Shown here: in pieces, positions 38,843-48,169 of the stretch | Numbering within the stretch: position 1 is the first letter of the stretch | Layout of the letters: every line of letters begins with the position of its first letter | Notes under the pieces: model-generated | What the model was told of the DNA's origin: nothing | Seen by the model: only the letters and a program-made list of their open reading frames with translations | Databases searched by the model: none | Program-made: the position numbers and the translations under genes | NCBI RefSeq assembly: GCF_014522265.1 | Contig: NZ_CP017024.1 | Span: 2,074,001-2,138,000, forward strand | From: Pseudomonas oryzihabitans | GTDB taxonomy: Bacteria > Pseudomonadota > Gammaproteobacteria > Pseudomonadales > Pseudomonadaceae | DNA: 64,000 nucleotides | Reading direction: 5' to 3'

Positions 38843-39306
38843 TCGCCCAGGGCGCAGACATCCACCCAGCGCGCCTCGCTGAGGGCGGCCAGCCGCTCCG
38901 GCGTGAGGCGCACGCAACTGTGGATGGCACCCGCGGCCGGTAGCACCTCATCGAAGGCTTTCAGCGATTCGTCGCAATAGACCGGCAGCGGGGTGGCCAG
39001 CCCGAACGGGCAGACGCCGCCCACCGGATGCCCGGTGAGGCCTTCCACGGTGTCAGCATCGAGCAGCTTGGCCTTGCCACCGAAGGCGGCCTTGAGCTTG
39101 CGGTTGTCCAGGCGTGCATCGCCGCGAGCCACCAGCAGCAACAGCTGCTCCCCAACTTTCAGTCCCAGGGTCTTGGCGATCCGCCCCGGTTCCACGCCAT
39201 GGGCGGCTGCAGCGAGGGTGACGGTCGCGGTACTGGTGGTGGCCTCGAGGATCTCGAGGTCGGGAGCGATGCGGGCGAGGTGCTGGCGGACGGAGTCGAG
39301 GCTCAT
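38830..39306 (-). CDS. YbaK/EbsC-family aminoacyl-tRNA deacylase
   Basis: The 158-aa protein has the YbaK/ProX editing fold: RIAKTLGLKVGEQLLLLVARGDARLD, the conserved lysine in KLKAAFGGKAKLLD and GHPVGGVCPFGLATPLPVYCDES. It probably hydrolyses mischarged tRNA such as Cys-tRNA(Pro) or Ala-tRNA. It stands alone, with vapBC upstream on the same strand. Confidence 0.88.
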   Translation of the reverse strand: MSLDSVRQHLARIAPDLEILEATTSTATVTLAAAAHGVEPGRIAKTLGLKVGEQLLLLVARGDARLDNRKLKAAFGGKAKLLDADTVEGLTGHPVGGVCPFGLATPLPVYCDESLKAFDEVLPAAGAIHSCVRLTPERLAALSEARWVDVCALGDQRS

Positions 39307-39346
39307 GGGCGTTCCTTGTGTCTAGGTCAGAGCCGACCGTGCCGTG

Positions 39347-39760
39347 TCAATCGGCTGCTGTCCAGTTTTCGCAGGCCAGATCGGCGACCCGGCTGAACTC
39401 CCGCAGATTGTTGCTGACCAGGATCAGCGCCCTGGCGCGGGCATGGGCGGCGATCCACAGATCGTTGTTGCCGATGATCTTGCCCTGGCGCTCCAGCTCG
39501 GCGCGGATGGCGCCATAGTGTTCGGCGCATTCCGTATCCAGCTCCAGCACGGCGATCTGCTGGCGGAGCTGTTCCAGGATCGTCCGGGTGCGCTCGGGTT
39601 GCTGACTCTTGGCCGCGCCATGACAGAGCTCACCCCAGGTGATCGCAGACATCGCCAGTTCATCGCGACCATGCCGGGCGAAGCGCTCACGGACCTGCGG
39701 CGGATTGTGCTTGGCGATGTAGATGCAGATGTTGGTGTCGAGCAGGTAGCGAGCAGGCAC
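39347..39760 (-). CDS. vapC: VapC-family PIN-domain toxin
   Basis: The 137-aa ribonuclease has the PIN acidic residues D8 (YLLDTNICIY), E44 (TWGELCHG) and D100 (GNNDLWIAAHA), plus a C-terminal SNNLREFSRV strand. All are intact, so it should be active. It starts at a GTG sharing one base with the vapB stop. VapC toxins cleave tRNA or rRNA when the antitoxin is lost. Confidence 0.92.
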   Translation of the reverse strand: MPARYLLDTNICIYIAKHNPPQVRERFARHGRDELAMSAITWGELCHGAAKSQQPERTRTILEQLRQQIAVLELDTECAEHYGAIRAELERQGKIIGNNDLWIAAHARARALILVSNNLREFSRVADLACENWTAAD

Positions 39761-39984
39761 TAGAACTCTTCCCGCGCCTGGGGTGGGCTGTCTTCCCGTT
39801 CCAGGGTCGCCAATGACAGCGCGGCCAGGGTGTCGAAGATATCGGCGGCATCTGGCCGCAATTCCCGCAGAACGATCTCGTCGCCGCGGCGGAAGATTTC
39901 CACCCGATCCGATTCGAAGCGAAATTCCTTGGGCAGGCGCAAGGCCTGGCTGTTACCGGACTTGAACACGCGGGCTTCGGCCAT
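39760..39984 (-). CDS. vapB: VapB-family AbrB-type antitoxin
   Basis: The 74-aa protein has an N-terminal swapped-hairpin (AbrB/SpoVT) DNA-binding domain (AEARVFKSGNSQALRLPKEF, then FESDRVEIFRRGDEIVL). An acidic C-terminal tail should wrap the toxin. It precedes and touches vapC. A perfect palindrome 16-40 bp upstream is the likely autoregulatory operator. Confidence 0.92.
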   Translation of the reverse strand: MAEARVFKSGNSQALRLPKEFRFESDRVEIFRRGDEIVLRELRPDAADIFDTLAALSLATLEREDSPPQAREEF

Positions 39985-40000
39985 GGATGTCTCCTTGAAG

Positions 40001-40024
40001 CGTATATACGAGGTAGTATATACG
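40001..40024 (-). promoter_or_regulatory. vapBC operator palindrome
   Basis: CGTATATAC (40001-40009) and GTATATACG (40016-40024) form a perfect 9-bp inverted repeat with a 6-bp spacer, just upstream of vapB. Its AT-rich core could also be the -10 region. Such sites are bound by VapB and VapBC complexes. Confidence 0.8.
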
Positions 40025-40049
40025 TCTCACTGGAGTGATCAAGCGCCTC

Positions 40050-41426
40050 TCAACACTCCACGAAGGTCACGGCCAGGCCGCCGCGCGAGGTTTCCTTGTA
40101 CTTGCTGTGCATGTCCGCGCCGGTTTCCTTCATGGTGCGGATCACCTGGTCGAGGGAGATGAAGTGCTCGCCGTCGCCGCGCAGGGCCATCTGGGCGGCA
40201 TTGATCGCCTTGACCGCGGCGATGGCGTTGCGCTCGATGCAGGGCACCTGCACCAGGCCGCCGACCGGGTCGCAGGTCAGTCCCAGGTTGTGCTCCAGGC
40301 CGATCTCGGCGGCGTTTTCCAGCTGCGCCGGGCTGGCGCCCAGCACCTCGGCCAGGCCGGCGGCGGCCATGGCGCAGGCCGAGCCGACCTCGCCCTGGCA
40401 GCCCACCTCGGCGCCGGAGATGGAAGCGTTCTTCTTGCACAGGATGCCGACCGCGGCAGCGGCCAGCATGAAGCGCATCACGTCGTCGTCGCAGGCGTCG
40501 GGATTGAATTTCATGTAGTACATCAGCACCGCCGGAATGATCCCGGCCGCGCCATTGGTGGGCGCGGTGACCATGCGCCCGCCGGCGGCGTTTTCCTCGT
40601 TCACCGCCAGGGCGAAGAGGTTGACCCATTCCATGGCGGAGAGGGTGGAACCTATGACGTTGGGCTTGCCGATGGCCTGCAGACTCTGGTGCAGGCGGGC
40701 GGCGCGCCGGCGCACCTTGAGGCCGCCGGGCAGGATGCCCTCGTTGGCGAGACCGTTCTGCACGCATTCGCGCATCACGCCCCAGATGCGTAGCAGGCCG
40801 CTGCGGATCTCTTCCTCGGAGCGCCAGCTCTTCTCGTTGGCCAGCATCAGCTCGGCCACGCCCAGGCCATGGCTGCGGCACAGGTGCAGCAGCTCGGCGC
40901 CGCTGGAGAAGTCATAGGGCAGTTCGGTGGTGTCGCTGTCCAGCACGCCGCTGGCGGCCTGGGCGGCGTCCACCACGAAGCCGCCACCGATGGAGTAGTA
41001 GGTGGCTTCAGCCACTTCACCGGTGGTGCCAAAGGCGGTCAGGGTCATGGCATTGGGATGGTAGGGCAGGCTTTCGTCCAGCAGCAGCATGTCTTCCTGC
41101 CAGTTGAAATGGACCGCCTGGCGGCCGGCCAGCAACAGCGTGCGCTCGTTGCGTAGTACCTCGATGCGCGGTTCGACGGCGGCGGGATCGACGCGATCCG
41201 GCCATTCGCCCATCAGACCGATCAGGGTCGCCCGGTCGGTGCCATGGCCGATCCCGGTGGCCGACAGTGAGCCATAGAGGCGCACCTCGACTCGCTTGAC
41301 CTGTTCCAGCAGACCTTCGTCGACCAGGCGCTGGGCGAAGAGGGCACCGGCCCGCATCGGGCCCACGGTATGGGAACTGGACGGACCCACGCCGATTTTG
41401 AACAGGTCGAAGACGCTGATGGCCAT
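40050..41426 (-). CDS. sdaA: L-serine ammonia-lyase (iron-sulfur L-serine dehydratase)
   Basis: The 458-aa enzyme deaminates serine to pyruvate. It has the N-terminal [11 protein letters not shown]-type tract (here [18 protein letters not shown]). Fe-S ligand cysteines lie in [17 protein letters not shown] and [12 protein letters not shown]. It is the single-chain form. The ATG at 41426 ([12 protein letters not shown]) is preferred over a start 20 codons earlier. A LysR-type regulator is transcribed divergently 126 bp away and may control it. Confidence 0.95.
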   Translation of the reverse strand: MAISVFDLFKIGVGPSSSHTVGPMRAGALFAQRLVDEGLLEQVKRVEVRLYGSLSATGIGHGTDRATLIGLMGEWPDRVDPAAVEPRIEVLRNERTLLLAGRQAVHFNWQEDMLLLDESLPYHPNAMTLTAFGTTGEVAEATYYSIGGGFVVDAAQAASGVLDSDTTELPYDFSSGAELLHLCRSHGLGVAELMLANEKSWRSEEEIRSGLLRIWGVMRECVQNGLANEGILPGGLKVRRRAARLHQSLQAIGKPNVIGSTLSAMEWVNLFALAVNEENAAGGRMVTAPTNGAAGIIPAVLMYYMKFNPDACDDDVMRFMLAAAAVGILCKKNASISGAEVGCQGEVGSACAMAAAGLAEVLGASPAQLENAAEIGLEHNLGLTCDPVGGLVQVPCIERNAIAAVKAINAAQMALRGDGEHFISLDQVIRTMKETGADMHSKYKETSRGGLAVTFVEC

Positions 41427-41552
41427 GTCGGTAATCCCTGATTGAGCTTGAATGGTCGCCAGACAAGCTGCCGGCGGATGGCTCATAGTGGTGATAAGCC
41501 TTCAACTCGCACAAACGAAAGCTTCTAAGCGATCCTTTAGCGGAACTCATCG

Positions 41553-42488
41553 ATGAGCCGGATCCTCAATGCTCAAACCCAGGCCTGGTTGCAGGTGTTC
41601 GTCTGCGCCGCTCGGCACCTGTCCTTCACGCGCTGCGCCGAAGAGCTGCATGTGACGCCTGGCGCCATCAGTCAGCAGATGCGCCAGCTGGAAGAGCGCC
41701 TGGGCTTCAAGCTGTTTCACCGGGTGGCCCGAGGCCTGGAGCTGACCGCCGAGGGCCAGCGCCTGGCGACCACCCTGAACCAGGCCTATGGGCTGATCGA
41801 CGCCGAATTGCGCCGCCTCAATGCCGGTCAGTTCGGCGGCGTGGTGCGCCTCAGGTCGATTCCCTCGTTCCTGGGCAAATGGCTGACCCCGCGGCTGCCG
41901 CGGCTGCAGGCGCGCTTTCCCGACCTGCAACTGCGGCTGGTGGCCGAAGACAGCAGCTGGTCGCTGCGCGAGGGCGAATTCGACCTGGCCATCGATCTCA
42001 ACGACGGCAGCTATCCGGGCCTGGCCTCGACGCCGCTGATGGACGAAGAGATCTTTCCGGTCTGCGCGCCCAGCCTGCTGGTGGGGCGACCGCCGCTGGA
42101 GCGGCCGGAGGACCTGGAATTCTATCCGCTGCTGCACGACATCACCGCCTGGCGCGGCAGCTACGAATACGCCGAATGGGAGTTCTATCTGGCCAGTATC
42201 GGTGCGCCGGCGCTGGATGTGCGGCGGGGGCACACCTTCAATCGCAACCACCTGACCATCGAGGCGGCCATCGCCGGCATGGGCGTCGCCATCGCCCGCC
42301 GCGCCCTGATCACCGACGAACTGGCTCGGGGGGTGCTGGTGGTGCCGCCCTTTGGCCGTTCAGTGCCGGCGCACAAGAGGTACATGCTGCTCTATGCCCA
42401 GGGCGCCCTGGCCGATCCCCGCCTGCGCGCCCTGCACGACTGGCTGGTGCAGGAAGTCGACCAGATGGTGCTGGCGCAGCCGGCCTGA
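41553..42488 (+). CDS. LysR-family transcriptional regulator (GcvA-like)
   Basis: The 311-aa protein has a winged helix-turn-helix at about residues 20-60 (FTRCAEELHVTPGAISQQM). A periplasmic-binding-protein-like effector domain follows, with QLRLVAEDSSWSLREGEFDL near the middle. It resembles the GcvA/DsdC subgroup that handles glycine or serine metabolism. Divergent placement next to sdaA suggests it regulates serine breakdown; this is inferred from position only. Confidence 0.9.
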   Translation: MSRILNAQTQAWLQVFVCAARHLSFTRCAEELHVTPGAISQQMRQLEERLGFKLFHRVARGLELTAEGQRLATTLNQAYGLIDAELRRLNAGQFGGVVRLRSIPSFLGKWLTPRLPRLQARFPDLQLRLVAEDSSWSLREGEFDLAIDLNDGSYPGLASTPLMDEEIFPVCAPSLLVGRPPLERPEDLEFYPLLHDITAWRGSYEYAEWEFYLASIGAPALDVRRGHTFNRNHLTIEAAIAGMGVAIARRALITDELARGVLVVPPFGRSVPAHKRYMLLYAQGALADPRLRALHDWLVQEVDQMVLAQPA

Positions 42489-42504
42489 AGGGCCGTGATA
42501 GCCA

Positions 42505-42847
42505 CGTAGCGTGGAAAACGGCGCAATCTTTTCCGTTGGTGAGTTCTTCATGAGGCGCGCCCTCACCCCAGCCCTCTCCCCAAGGGAGAGGGGGCTTTCC
42601 GAGCGGTTAAGGGCTTGTGCAGGCTTCGTAGCGTGGAAAACGGCGCAGCCTTTTCCGTTGGTGAGTTCTTTGTGAGGCGCGCCCTCACCCCAGCCCTCTC
42701 CCCAAGGGAGAGGGGCTTTCCGAGCGGTTAGGGGCTTGTGCAGGCTTCGTAGCGTGGAAAACGGCGCAGCCTTTTCCACGGGTGAGTTCGTTGTGAGGCG
42801 TGCCCTCACCCCAGCCCTCTCCCGGGGGGAGAGGGGGCTATCCGAAT
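42505..42847. repeat. Tandem array of about 121-bp units (3 copies)
   Basis: Copies start at 42505, 42627 and 42748 with CGTAGCGTGGAAAACGGCGC. Each carries a TTTTCC complement, GGTGAGTTC and the hairpin CCCTCTCCC/GGGAGAGGG (third copy slightly changed). The third copy degenerates near 42847. The remaining 42848-42973 has a REP-like GTAGGAGCGGCCGC but nothing else recognisable. No gene is supported between 42489 and 42973. Confidence 0.9.
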
Positions 42848-42973
42848 GGGGAGTGGCGGTAATAGGTCTTGGAAACGCTTGATCGATCCGTGCGCGGCCT
42901 ACCCGTAGGAGCGGCCGCATCGGCGGACCGCCATGACCGCGAGGGCTGTAACCCAGCCCCTTGAGCTACGCCT

Positions 42974-43615
42974 TCAACGTCCCAGCTTGCGCAGCTCGTC
43001 CGATTCCACCACCCGCACGCCCTTGCCTTCTTCCAGGGCCAGGCGCCACAGCGCGCGGGCCAGGACGGCGGCTTCGATGCCGTGCCATTTGCCGGGCAGC
43101 CATTGCGACAAGGGGGCGGCCAGGCGCTCGCCCAGGCGTTCTTCCTGGCGCTGGCCGATCAGCAGCGACGGTCGCGCCAGGGTCAGTTGCGTCCAGCCCT
43201 GGGCACGCAGGGCTTCTTCCAGCTCGCCCTTGACCTTGTTGTAGAAGATCGAGGACTGGGAGTCGGCGCCGATGGCGCTGACCACGATGTAGTGGCGGGC
43301 CCCCAGTTCCAGAGCGCGCTGGCCGACCGCCAGGGGCAGGCCGTAATCCACGGCGCGAAAGGCCGCTTCGGAGCCGGCCTGCTTCATGGTGGTGCCCAGG
43401 CAGCAGAAGGCCACGTCCAGCGGGCCTTCCAGGGTCGGCAGCAGACTGTTGAGATCACCCACCGGATTGTCCAGCCGGGCGTGCTCCGCCAGCGGACGGC
43501 GGGTCGGCGCCAGCACCCGGGGGACCGTCGGCTCGTTGAGGAGGCGGTCGAGCAGGTGTTCGCCGGTCAGGCCAGTGGCGCCGGCGATGAGGGCATGCTG
43601 AGGCGTCAGGTACAC
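42974..43615 (-). CDS. NAD(P)-binding atypical SDR protein
   Basis: The 213-aa protein has an N-terminal Rossmann loop ([15 protein letters not shown]). It lacks a classical YxxxK but has [25 protein letters not shown], the pattern of the HTATIP2/YbjT-like atypical SDR group. Such proteins bind NADPH and often lack clear enzyme activity. It is 88 bp downstream of the MORN/C13 gene; co-transcription is possible but not certain. Confidence 0.8.
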   Translation of the reverse strand: MYLTPQHALIAGATGLTGEHLLDRLLNEPTVPRVLAPTRRPLAEHARLDNPVGDLNSLLPTLEGPLDVAFCCLGTTMKQAGSEAAFRAVDYGLPLAVGQRALELGARHYIVVSAIGADSQSSIFYNKVKGELEEALRAQGWTQLTLARPSLLIGQRQEERLGERLAAPLSQWLPGKWHGIEAAVLARALWRLALEEGKGVRVVESDELRKLGR

Positions 43616-43703
43616 GGGGCTCTCCTTGTAGCGGCGACCGCTGATGTCAGGTTGGACCTCAGACGTTCCGGTTGTTCGTCAAAGCCCTGGTCGAAGCCGG
43701 CAG

Positions 43704-45242
43704 TCAGCGACTCGCGCGCCAGGCGCGCCACTTCTGCAGGACGGCGGGCGGTGCCCACAGCTGGGGCTCGGACGGATCGAAGCCTTCGGTCTTCTCGCGT
43801 ACCGACACGGTGTCGCGGGCACGCTGGAAGGCCTGCTCGGGATCGTCGGTGTGCTGGAAGGCCTCGGCGAACAGGGCGCGGCCGAAATAGGTGAAGTCGG
43901 CTTCGTCGGTGCAGCCGAAGGAGGTGCGATCGGCCTTGGAAGCGGTCATCACCAGGGTGTGGTCGTCCTGCAGTTGCGGGATGAAGCCGCCGCTGTAGCA
44001 GCTGGAGACGATGATCAGCTTGTCGCGGCCGCGCAGGGGCGCGAGCAGACGACCGAGCTCCGCTGCCGGCAGGCTGGAGAGATCCAGGCCCGGCTGGGAG
44101 AGCACCAGCTGATGGTCGGCCGAGCCGTGACTGGTCAGGTAGATGAGGATCAGGTCTTCGGGACCGGTGCGCTGGGCCAGCGCCTGCAGGCTCTGGTAGA
44201 GATTCTCGCGGGTGGCCAGCGGATGGTCGCTGCGGATGTCCTTGGCGTTGATCAGGTGGACGACGTCGCGGGCGCCCCAGGTGGTGGTCAGGAAGTTGGC
44301 CACATAGTTGGCCTCGCGCTGGAACACGCCCTGGCCGCCGTCGCCGGCCAGCACCAGGCCATAGAGCTCGGTGGCGGGGGTGGAGGCGGGAATCTGCTGC
44401 AATTCCTGGTCGAGCACCTTGCCCTGATCGAGCAGGGCGCGCTCCAAGGGATCGGCGATGTACTGGCCCTGGTCGTCGCGGATGCGCTTGCCGCCTTCCC
44501 AGAGACCCCGTTCCACCTGGCCGTCGGCGCGGGTCAGCACGCCCATGCCGGCATAGACGCCGTCGGCGAAGTTGCCGCGGTAGACGCTGCCGTCGCTGTT
44601 GGTGAGCACGCCCTGGCCGTCGAACTTCCAGTTGCGGAAGGCACCGCGATACTGACTGCTGTCGCTGCCGACGAATTCGCCGTTGCCGGTCAGCTCACCG
44701 CCACTGAAGCGCCCGCGCCAGAGATCGCCGCCGGCACTGCGATAGACGCCGGCGCCTTCGAACTGGTCGTCGACAAATTCGCCGTCATAGCGATCGCCGC
44801 CCGGCTCCTGCCACTGGCCGACGCCGTTGAGGTGGCCGTCGTTGAAGGTGCCGATGGTCTGGGTGCCGTCGCTGTCGAGCTTGGACCCCTGGCCCTGCAT
44901 GCGGCCGTTGACGAAGCTGCCGTGGTATTCCCAGCCGCTGCTGCTGATCAGGTTGCCCTGGCCATGGTAGAGACCGCGGCGAAAGGTGCCCTGGTAGTAG
45001 GTGCCATCGGCAAATTGCTGCTCGCCAGGCCCCTCGGCCAGGCCGTCCTTGAAGCGGCCCTTGAGCCAGTTGCCATTGGGCCACTCGATGCGTCCGCTGC
45101 CATTGAGCAGGCCGCTGACGATTTCGCCGGTATAGACCCCGCCATCGGGCAGTCTCACGCTGCTCGCGTTGGGCGCCGCCTGGACAGCGCAGGCCGCCAG
45201 CAACAGCGCGGCAAGGGCGAGACGGGGCAGGAGGGCGCTCAT
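43704..45242 (-). CDS. Secreted MORN-repeat protein with C13/caspase-like peptidase domain
   Basis: The 512-aa product has an export signal ending in LLLAACAVQA, compatible with a lipobox (LAAC) or a SpI site. Residues 35-260 hold about nine MORN units of about 23 aa (for example YQGTFRRGLYHGQGNL). Residues 290-500 form a caspase/legumain-like (C13) domain with the dyad H372 (YLTSHGSADH) and C415 (VSSCYSGGFI), 43 residues apart. It lies 20 bp after the AhpA-like gene. Function is unknown; a periplasmic processing protease is the simplest guess. Confidence 0.85.
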   Translation of the reverse strand: MSALLPRLALAALLLAACAVQAAPNASSVRLPDGGVYTGEIVSGLLNGSGRIEWPNGNWLKGRFKDGLAEGPGEQQFADGTYYQGTFRRGLYHGQGNLISSSGWEYHGSFVNGRMQGQGSKLDSDGTQTIGTFNDGHLNGVGQWQEPGGDRYDGEFVDDQFEGAGVYRSAGGDLWRGRFSGGELTGNGEFVGSDSSQYRGAFRNWKFDGQGVLTNSDGSVYRGNFADGVYAGMGVLTRADGQVERGLWEGGKRIRDDQGQYIADPLERALLDQGKVLDQELQQIPASTPATELYGLVLAGDGGQGVFQREANYVANFLTTTWGARDVVHLINAKDIRSDHPLATRENLYQSLQALAQRTGPEDLILIYLTSHGSADHQLVLSQPGLDLSSLPAAELGRLLAPLRGRDKLIIVSSCYSGGFIPQLQDDHTLVMTASKADRTSFGCTDEADFTYFGRALFAEAFQHTDDPEQAFQRARDTVSVREKTEGFDPSEPQLWAPPAVLQKWRAWRASR

Positions 45243-45262
45243 AGGTGGGGTCGGCGGGCGCG

Positions 45263-46771
45263 TTACCGCGCCTCGAGCCGGACCAGGTGACGCTCCAGCG
45301 TCGCGGAGTAGGGTTCCAGGAGACGTTCCACGCAACTGGCCCCGGCGGGGCTGGCGATGGTGCGGATACGGGCGCGTTTACGCAGCAGCTCGTCCTCGGC
45401 GATGCTCTGCTCGACCAGCAACAGGTTGCGACTGTGGCGACTCAGCGCCTGGGCATTGCGTACGGTGGTGTTTTCCAGCAATTGGGCAAGCTCCAGGCCG
45501 GCGAGGCGTTCGCCCTGCGTCAGACCCAGTTGCAGCTGCAGGGTTGCACCGCTGCCGACCACTTCCACCTGCAGCGCATGACCGAGGGCGCGCATGATCT
45601 CGCCGCAGCAGAGCGCGCGGGTCAGGTAGTCGTCGTCGTCACTGCGTTCGTGGAAGAGAATCAGGCTGCCGCCGTCCTTGAGGGTGTGGAGTTCGCCATC
45701 GTAGAGCTCGGTGGCCTGCTGCAGGCAGTCGCGATAGCGCTCCAGCAGCTGTTCGAGGCGGCTGCGTGGCAGCCGGCTGAGCTGGTCCTGGGCGCCGAGC
45801 TGGATGGACAGCACCGCCGAGGTGACGATGTCGGGCTCGGTGGGCACCGCCGGGGCCGGGGTGGGTGGCGGTTCGGTAAAGGACTCAGGCACCAGCTCGG
45901 CGAAGGCCTCGGCGTCCGGTTCGCTGTCGGCGCCCGCGGCGGGCGCCTTGCGCGCGGCCGGTTTGGCGGCGGCAGCCTTGCGTGCGGGCGGCTTGACGCT
46001 CAGGCCACCCTGCTCGTCGGCGAAGGGATCGTCGTCCTCGGCCTCAGCCACTTCCGCCTTGGGCGGCTTGGGCGGCTTGGGCGGGACCAGGCGACTCTGC
46101 AGCTGGCGAGCCAGGTCGCCCAGTTCGTCGAGACGGCCGGCGCCCGGTGCGGGGTCATCGGGATCGCGCAGCCAGACGCGCAGCTCCAGCAGCGGAATCG
46201 ACAGCTGACGACCGAGCCGCAGGCTGAGAATCAGCGTGAGCGCCAGCAGGATCAGGCCCAGCAGACCCATGTTCTGCAGGCTGATCATCATCGGCTGCTG
46301 GAACTGGTCCATGTCCAGCGCCAGGCGCACCTGACCGGCGGTAACGTCCTGGAAGCGGATCGGCGTGCTGTAGATGCCATCGGTGGCGGTCAGCAGGCCC
46401 TGGCTCGGGCGCGTGCCGGACTCGGCCAGCACGCGGTTGTCCGGGCTGTAGACCGCGGCATGGGCCACCAGCGGATTGCGCGCCAGGTTGCTCAGCAGCA
46501 CGTTGAGGCTGAGATTGTCGTTGGCCACCAGCAATTCGGCGGCGGAATTGGCCGTCTGGGTCACCAGGCTCTGGCCGACGGCGTCGGCCTGCTGCTGCAT
46601 GGCATGGCGGAACTGCATGCTCATGATGCCGGCATAGATCACCAGGGCAGCCGCCACCAGCAGCAGGCTGTGGGAAACGATGCGCAAGGCCACCGGCACA
46701 CGACGCTGGCGCAGGGCTCGGTAGATCAGCAGGAAGAAATTATCGGGCTTGACGGTCGCGGGGCGGGTCAC
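45263..46771 (-). CDS. AhpA/YtjB-like inner-membrane protein with periplasmic sensor domain
   Basis: The 502-aa product has two membrane helices (about residues 30-50 and 176-196) flanking a periplasmic domain. An Ala/Pro/Lys-rich linker (about 235-330) leads to a C-terminal cytoplasmic domain that looks like an inactive cyclase-like fold (AVLSIQLGAQDQLSRL). The GTG start at 46771 opens the family-like N-terminus. It is divergent from serB and leads the MORN/C13 gene by 20 bp. The role is unclear; from memory, a similar gene adjoins serB in PAO1. Confidence 0.75.
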   Translation of the reverse strand: MTRPATVKPDNFFLLIYRALRQRRVPVALRIVSHSLLLVAAALVIYAGIMSMQFRHAMQQQADAVGQSLVTQTANSAAELLVANDNLSLNVLLSNLARNPLVAHAAVYSPDNRVLAESGTRPSQGLLTATDGIYSTPIRFQDVTAGQVRLALDMDQFQQPMMISLQNMGLLGLILLALTLILSLRLGRQLSIPLLELRVWLRDPDDPAPGAGRLDELGDLARQLQSRLVPPKPPKPPKAEVAEAEDDDPFADEQGGLSVKPPARKAAAAKPAARKAPAAGADSEPDAEAFAELVPESFTEPPPTPAPAVPTEPDIVTSAVLSIQLGAQDQLSRLPRSRLEQLLERYRDCLQQATELYDGELHTLKDGGSLILFHERSDDDDYLTRALCCGEIMRALGHALQVEVVGSGATLQLQLGLTQGERLAGLELAQLLENTTVRNAQALSRHSRNLLLVEQSIAEDELLRKRARIRTIASPAGASCVERLLEPYSATLERHLVRLEAR

Positions 46772-46960
46772 AGAAATCGTTTCTTTGGACAAAAAATGTG
46801 CGGCCAGTATAACCAGCGCGCCAGGGGTGCGAAAACGGCGAATGCAGGGCTTCGCCCGCAAAAGAGGCCGGCGGTGGACTCACTCCGCCAGCCGGTGCCC
46901 GCGGCTCGGCACCGCCGAGGCGAAAGGGTAGACTGCGCGCTTTTCCGCGAGGGGATCGCC

Positions 46961-48115
46961 ATGCAAGACGTTATCGGACTCCAGGCCGTGGGCATCCTGC
47001 CCGCCGACTGGTTGGCTGCTCTCACCGGCGCCCTGGCCGCGGCCGGTGCCCGGCTGGAATCGCTGCAGCAGCAGGGTCTGGACAACAGTGCCGCAGTGAC
47101 CCTGCTGGTCAGTCCGGCGAGTGCCGGCGCGGCGCTGGGGCAGGCGCTGCAGGCCCTGGGTCTGCAGGTGGCGCCCCTGGCGCAGCCCGCACCGGAGACC
47201 GGCGAAGCCCATGTCCTGACGCTGATGGGCCGCGCCCTGGCCGATCTGCCGCTGACCCGCCTGGCCGCGCTGTGCCGCGAGCAGGGCCTGAACATCCACG
47301 CCATCCGCGCCCTGAGCGAGCCGGGCGCGACCGAACGGGCCGCCCTGGAGCTGCGCGTCACCGGCGAGCCCCACGAACCCCAGGCGCTGCGCGCGGGCCT
47401 GCTGGCGCTGGCCCAGGAAGGCCAGGCCGACATCGGCTGGCAGCCGGATGAGCTGCAGCGTCAGCATCGCCGGCTGGCGGTGTTCGATATGGACAGCACC
47501 CTGATCCAGGCCGAGGTCATCGACGAGCTGGCCAAGGCCGCCGGTATTGGCGAGCGGGTCGCGGCCATCACCGAGCGCGCCATGCGCGGCGAGATCGACT
47601 TCCGCGCCAGCTTCACCGAGCGCATGGCGCTGCTGCAGGACCTGTCCGAAGAGGTGCTGGAGGACATCGGTGCCGGGCTGCGCCTGACCGAAGGGGCCGA
47701 GCGGCTGTTCGCCGAACTGAAGCGGCTGGGCTACAAGACCGCCATCCTTTCCGGCGGCTTCACCTACTTCGCCCGTCAGGTGCAGGCGCGGCTGGGCATC
47801 GACTACGTCTATGCCAACGAACTGGAGATCGTCGACGGCAAGCTGACCGGTCGCGCCGTCGAGCCCATCGTCGATGCCCAGCGCAAGGCCGATCTGCTGC
47901 AGGAACTGGCCAGCCGTGAAGGCTTGACGCTGGAGCAGACCATCGCCGTGGGCGATGGCGCCAACGACCTGCCGATGCTGGCCCTGGCCGGTCTGGGTGT
48001 GGCCTTCCGCGCCAAGCCGCTGGTGCGCCAGTCCGCGCGCCAGTCGGTAAGCGTGCTGGGCCTGGATGGCGTGCTCTATCTGCTCGGCGTGGAAGATCGC
48101 CTGACCCGCGGTTGA
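46961..48115 (+). CDS. serB: Phosphoserine phosphatase with N-terminal ACT domains
   Basis: The 384-aa enzyme makes serine from phosphoserine. Two ACT-like modules (about residues 1-165) precede the HAD domain with FDMDSTLI as the nucleophile motif, LSGGFTYF and IAVGDGANDLPML. The ATG at 46961 follows a GAGGGGAT site. A much longer in-frame extension upstream is non-coding and antisense to the AhpA-like gene. Convergent with fimX across a 19-bp perfect inverted repeat. Confidence 0.95.
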   Translation: MQDVIGLQAVGILPADWLAALTGALAAAGARLESLQQQGLDNSAAVTLLVSPASAGAALGQALQALGLQVAPLAQPAPETGEAHVLTLMGRALADLPLTRLAALCREQGLNIHAIRALSEPGATERAALELRVTGEPHEPQALRAGLLALAQEGQADIGWQPDELQRQHRRLAVFDMDSTLIQAEVIDELAKAAGIGERVAAITERAMRGEIDFRASFTERMALLQDLSEEVLEDIGAGLRLTEGAERLFAELKRLGYKTAILSGGFTYFARQVQARLGIDYVYANELEIVDGKLTGRAVEPIVDAQRKADLLQELASREGLTLEQTIAVGDGANDLPMLALAGLGVAFRAKPLVRQSARQSVSVLGLDGVLYLLGVEDRLTRG

Positions 48116-48125
48116 GTCCGCGCGC

Positions 48126-48169
48126 TACGAGTTCCAGGCCGAGCCCTAGTGCTCGGCCTGGAACTCGTA
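48126..48169. terminator. 19-bp perfect inverted repeat between serB and fimX
   Basis: TACGAGTTCCAGGCCGAGC (48126-48144) and its exact complement (48151-48169) are separated by 6 nt. The right arm encodes the last FimX residues (YEFQAE) and the loop contains the fimX stop. It lies 10 bp after serB. It is likely a bidirectional hairpin, although a U tract is missing. Confidence 0.7.

Noticed and set aside
45245-46960. Upstream extension of the serB frame (about 570 codons)
   Set aside because: It is antisense to the AhpA-like gene; SerB homologues start near 46961, where a ribosome site is present.
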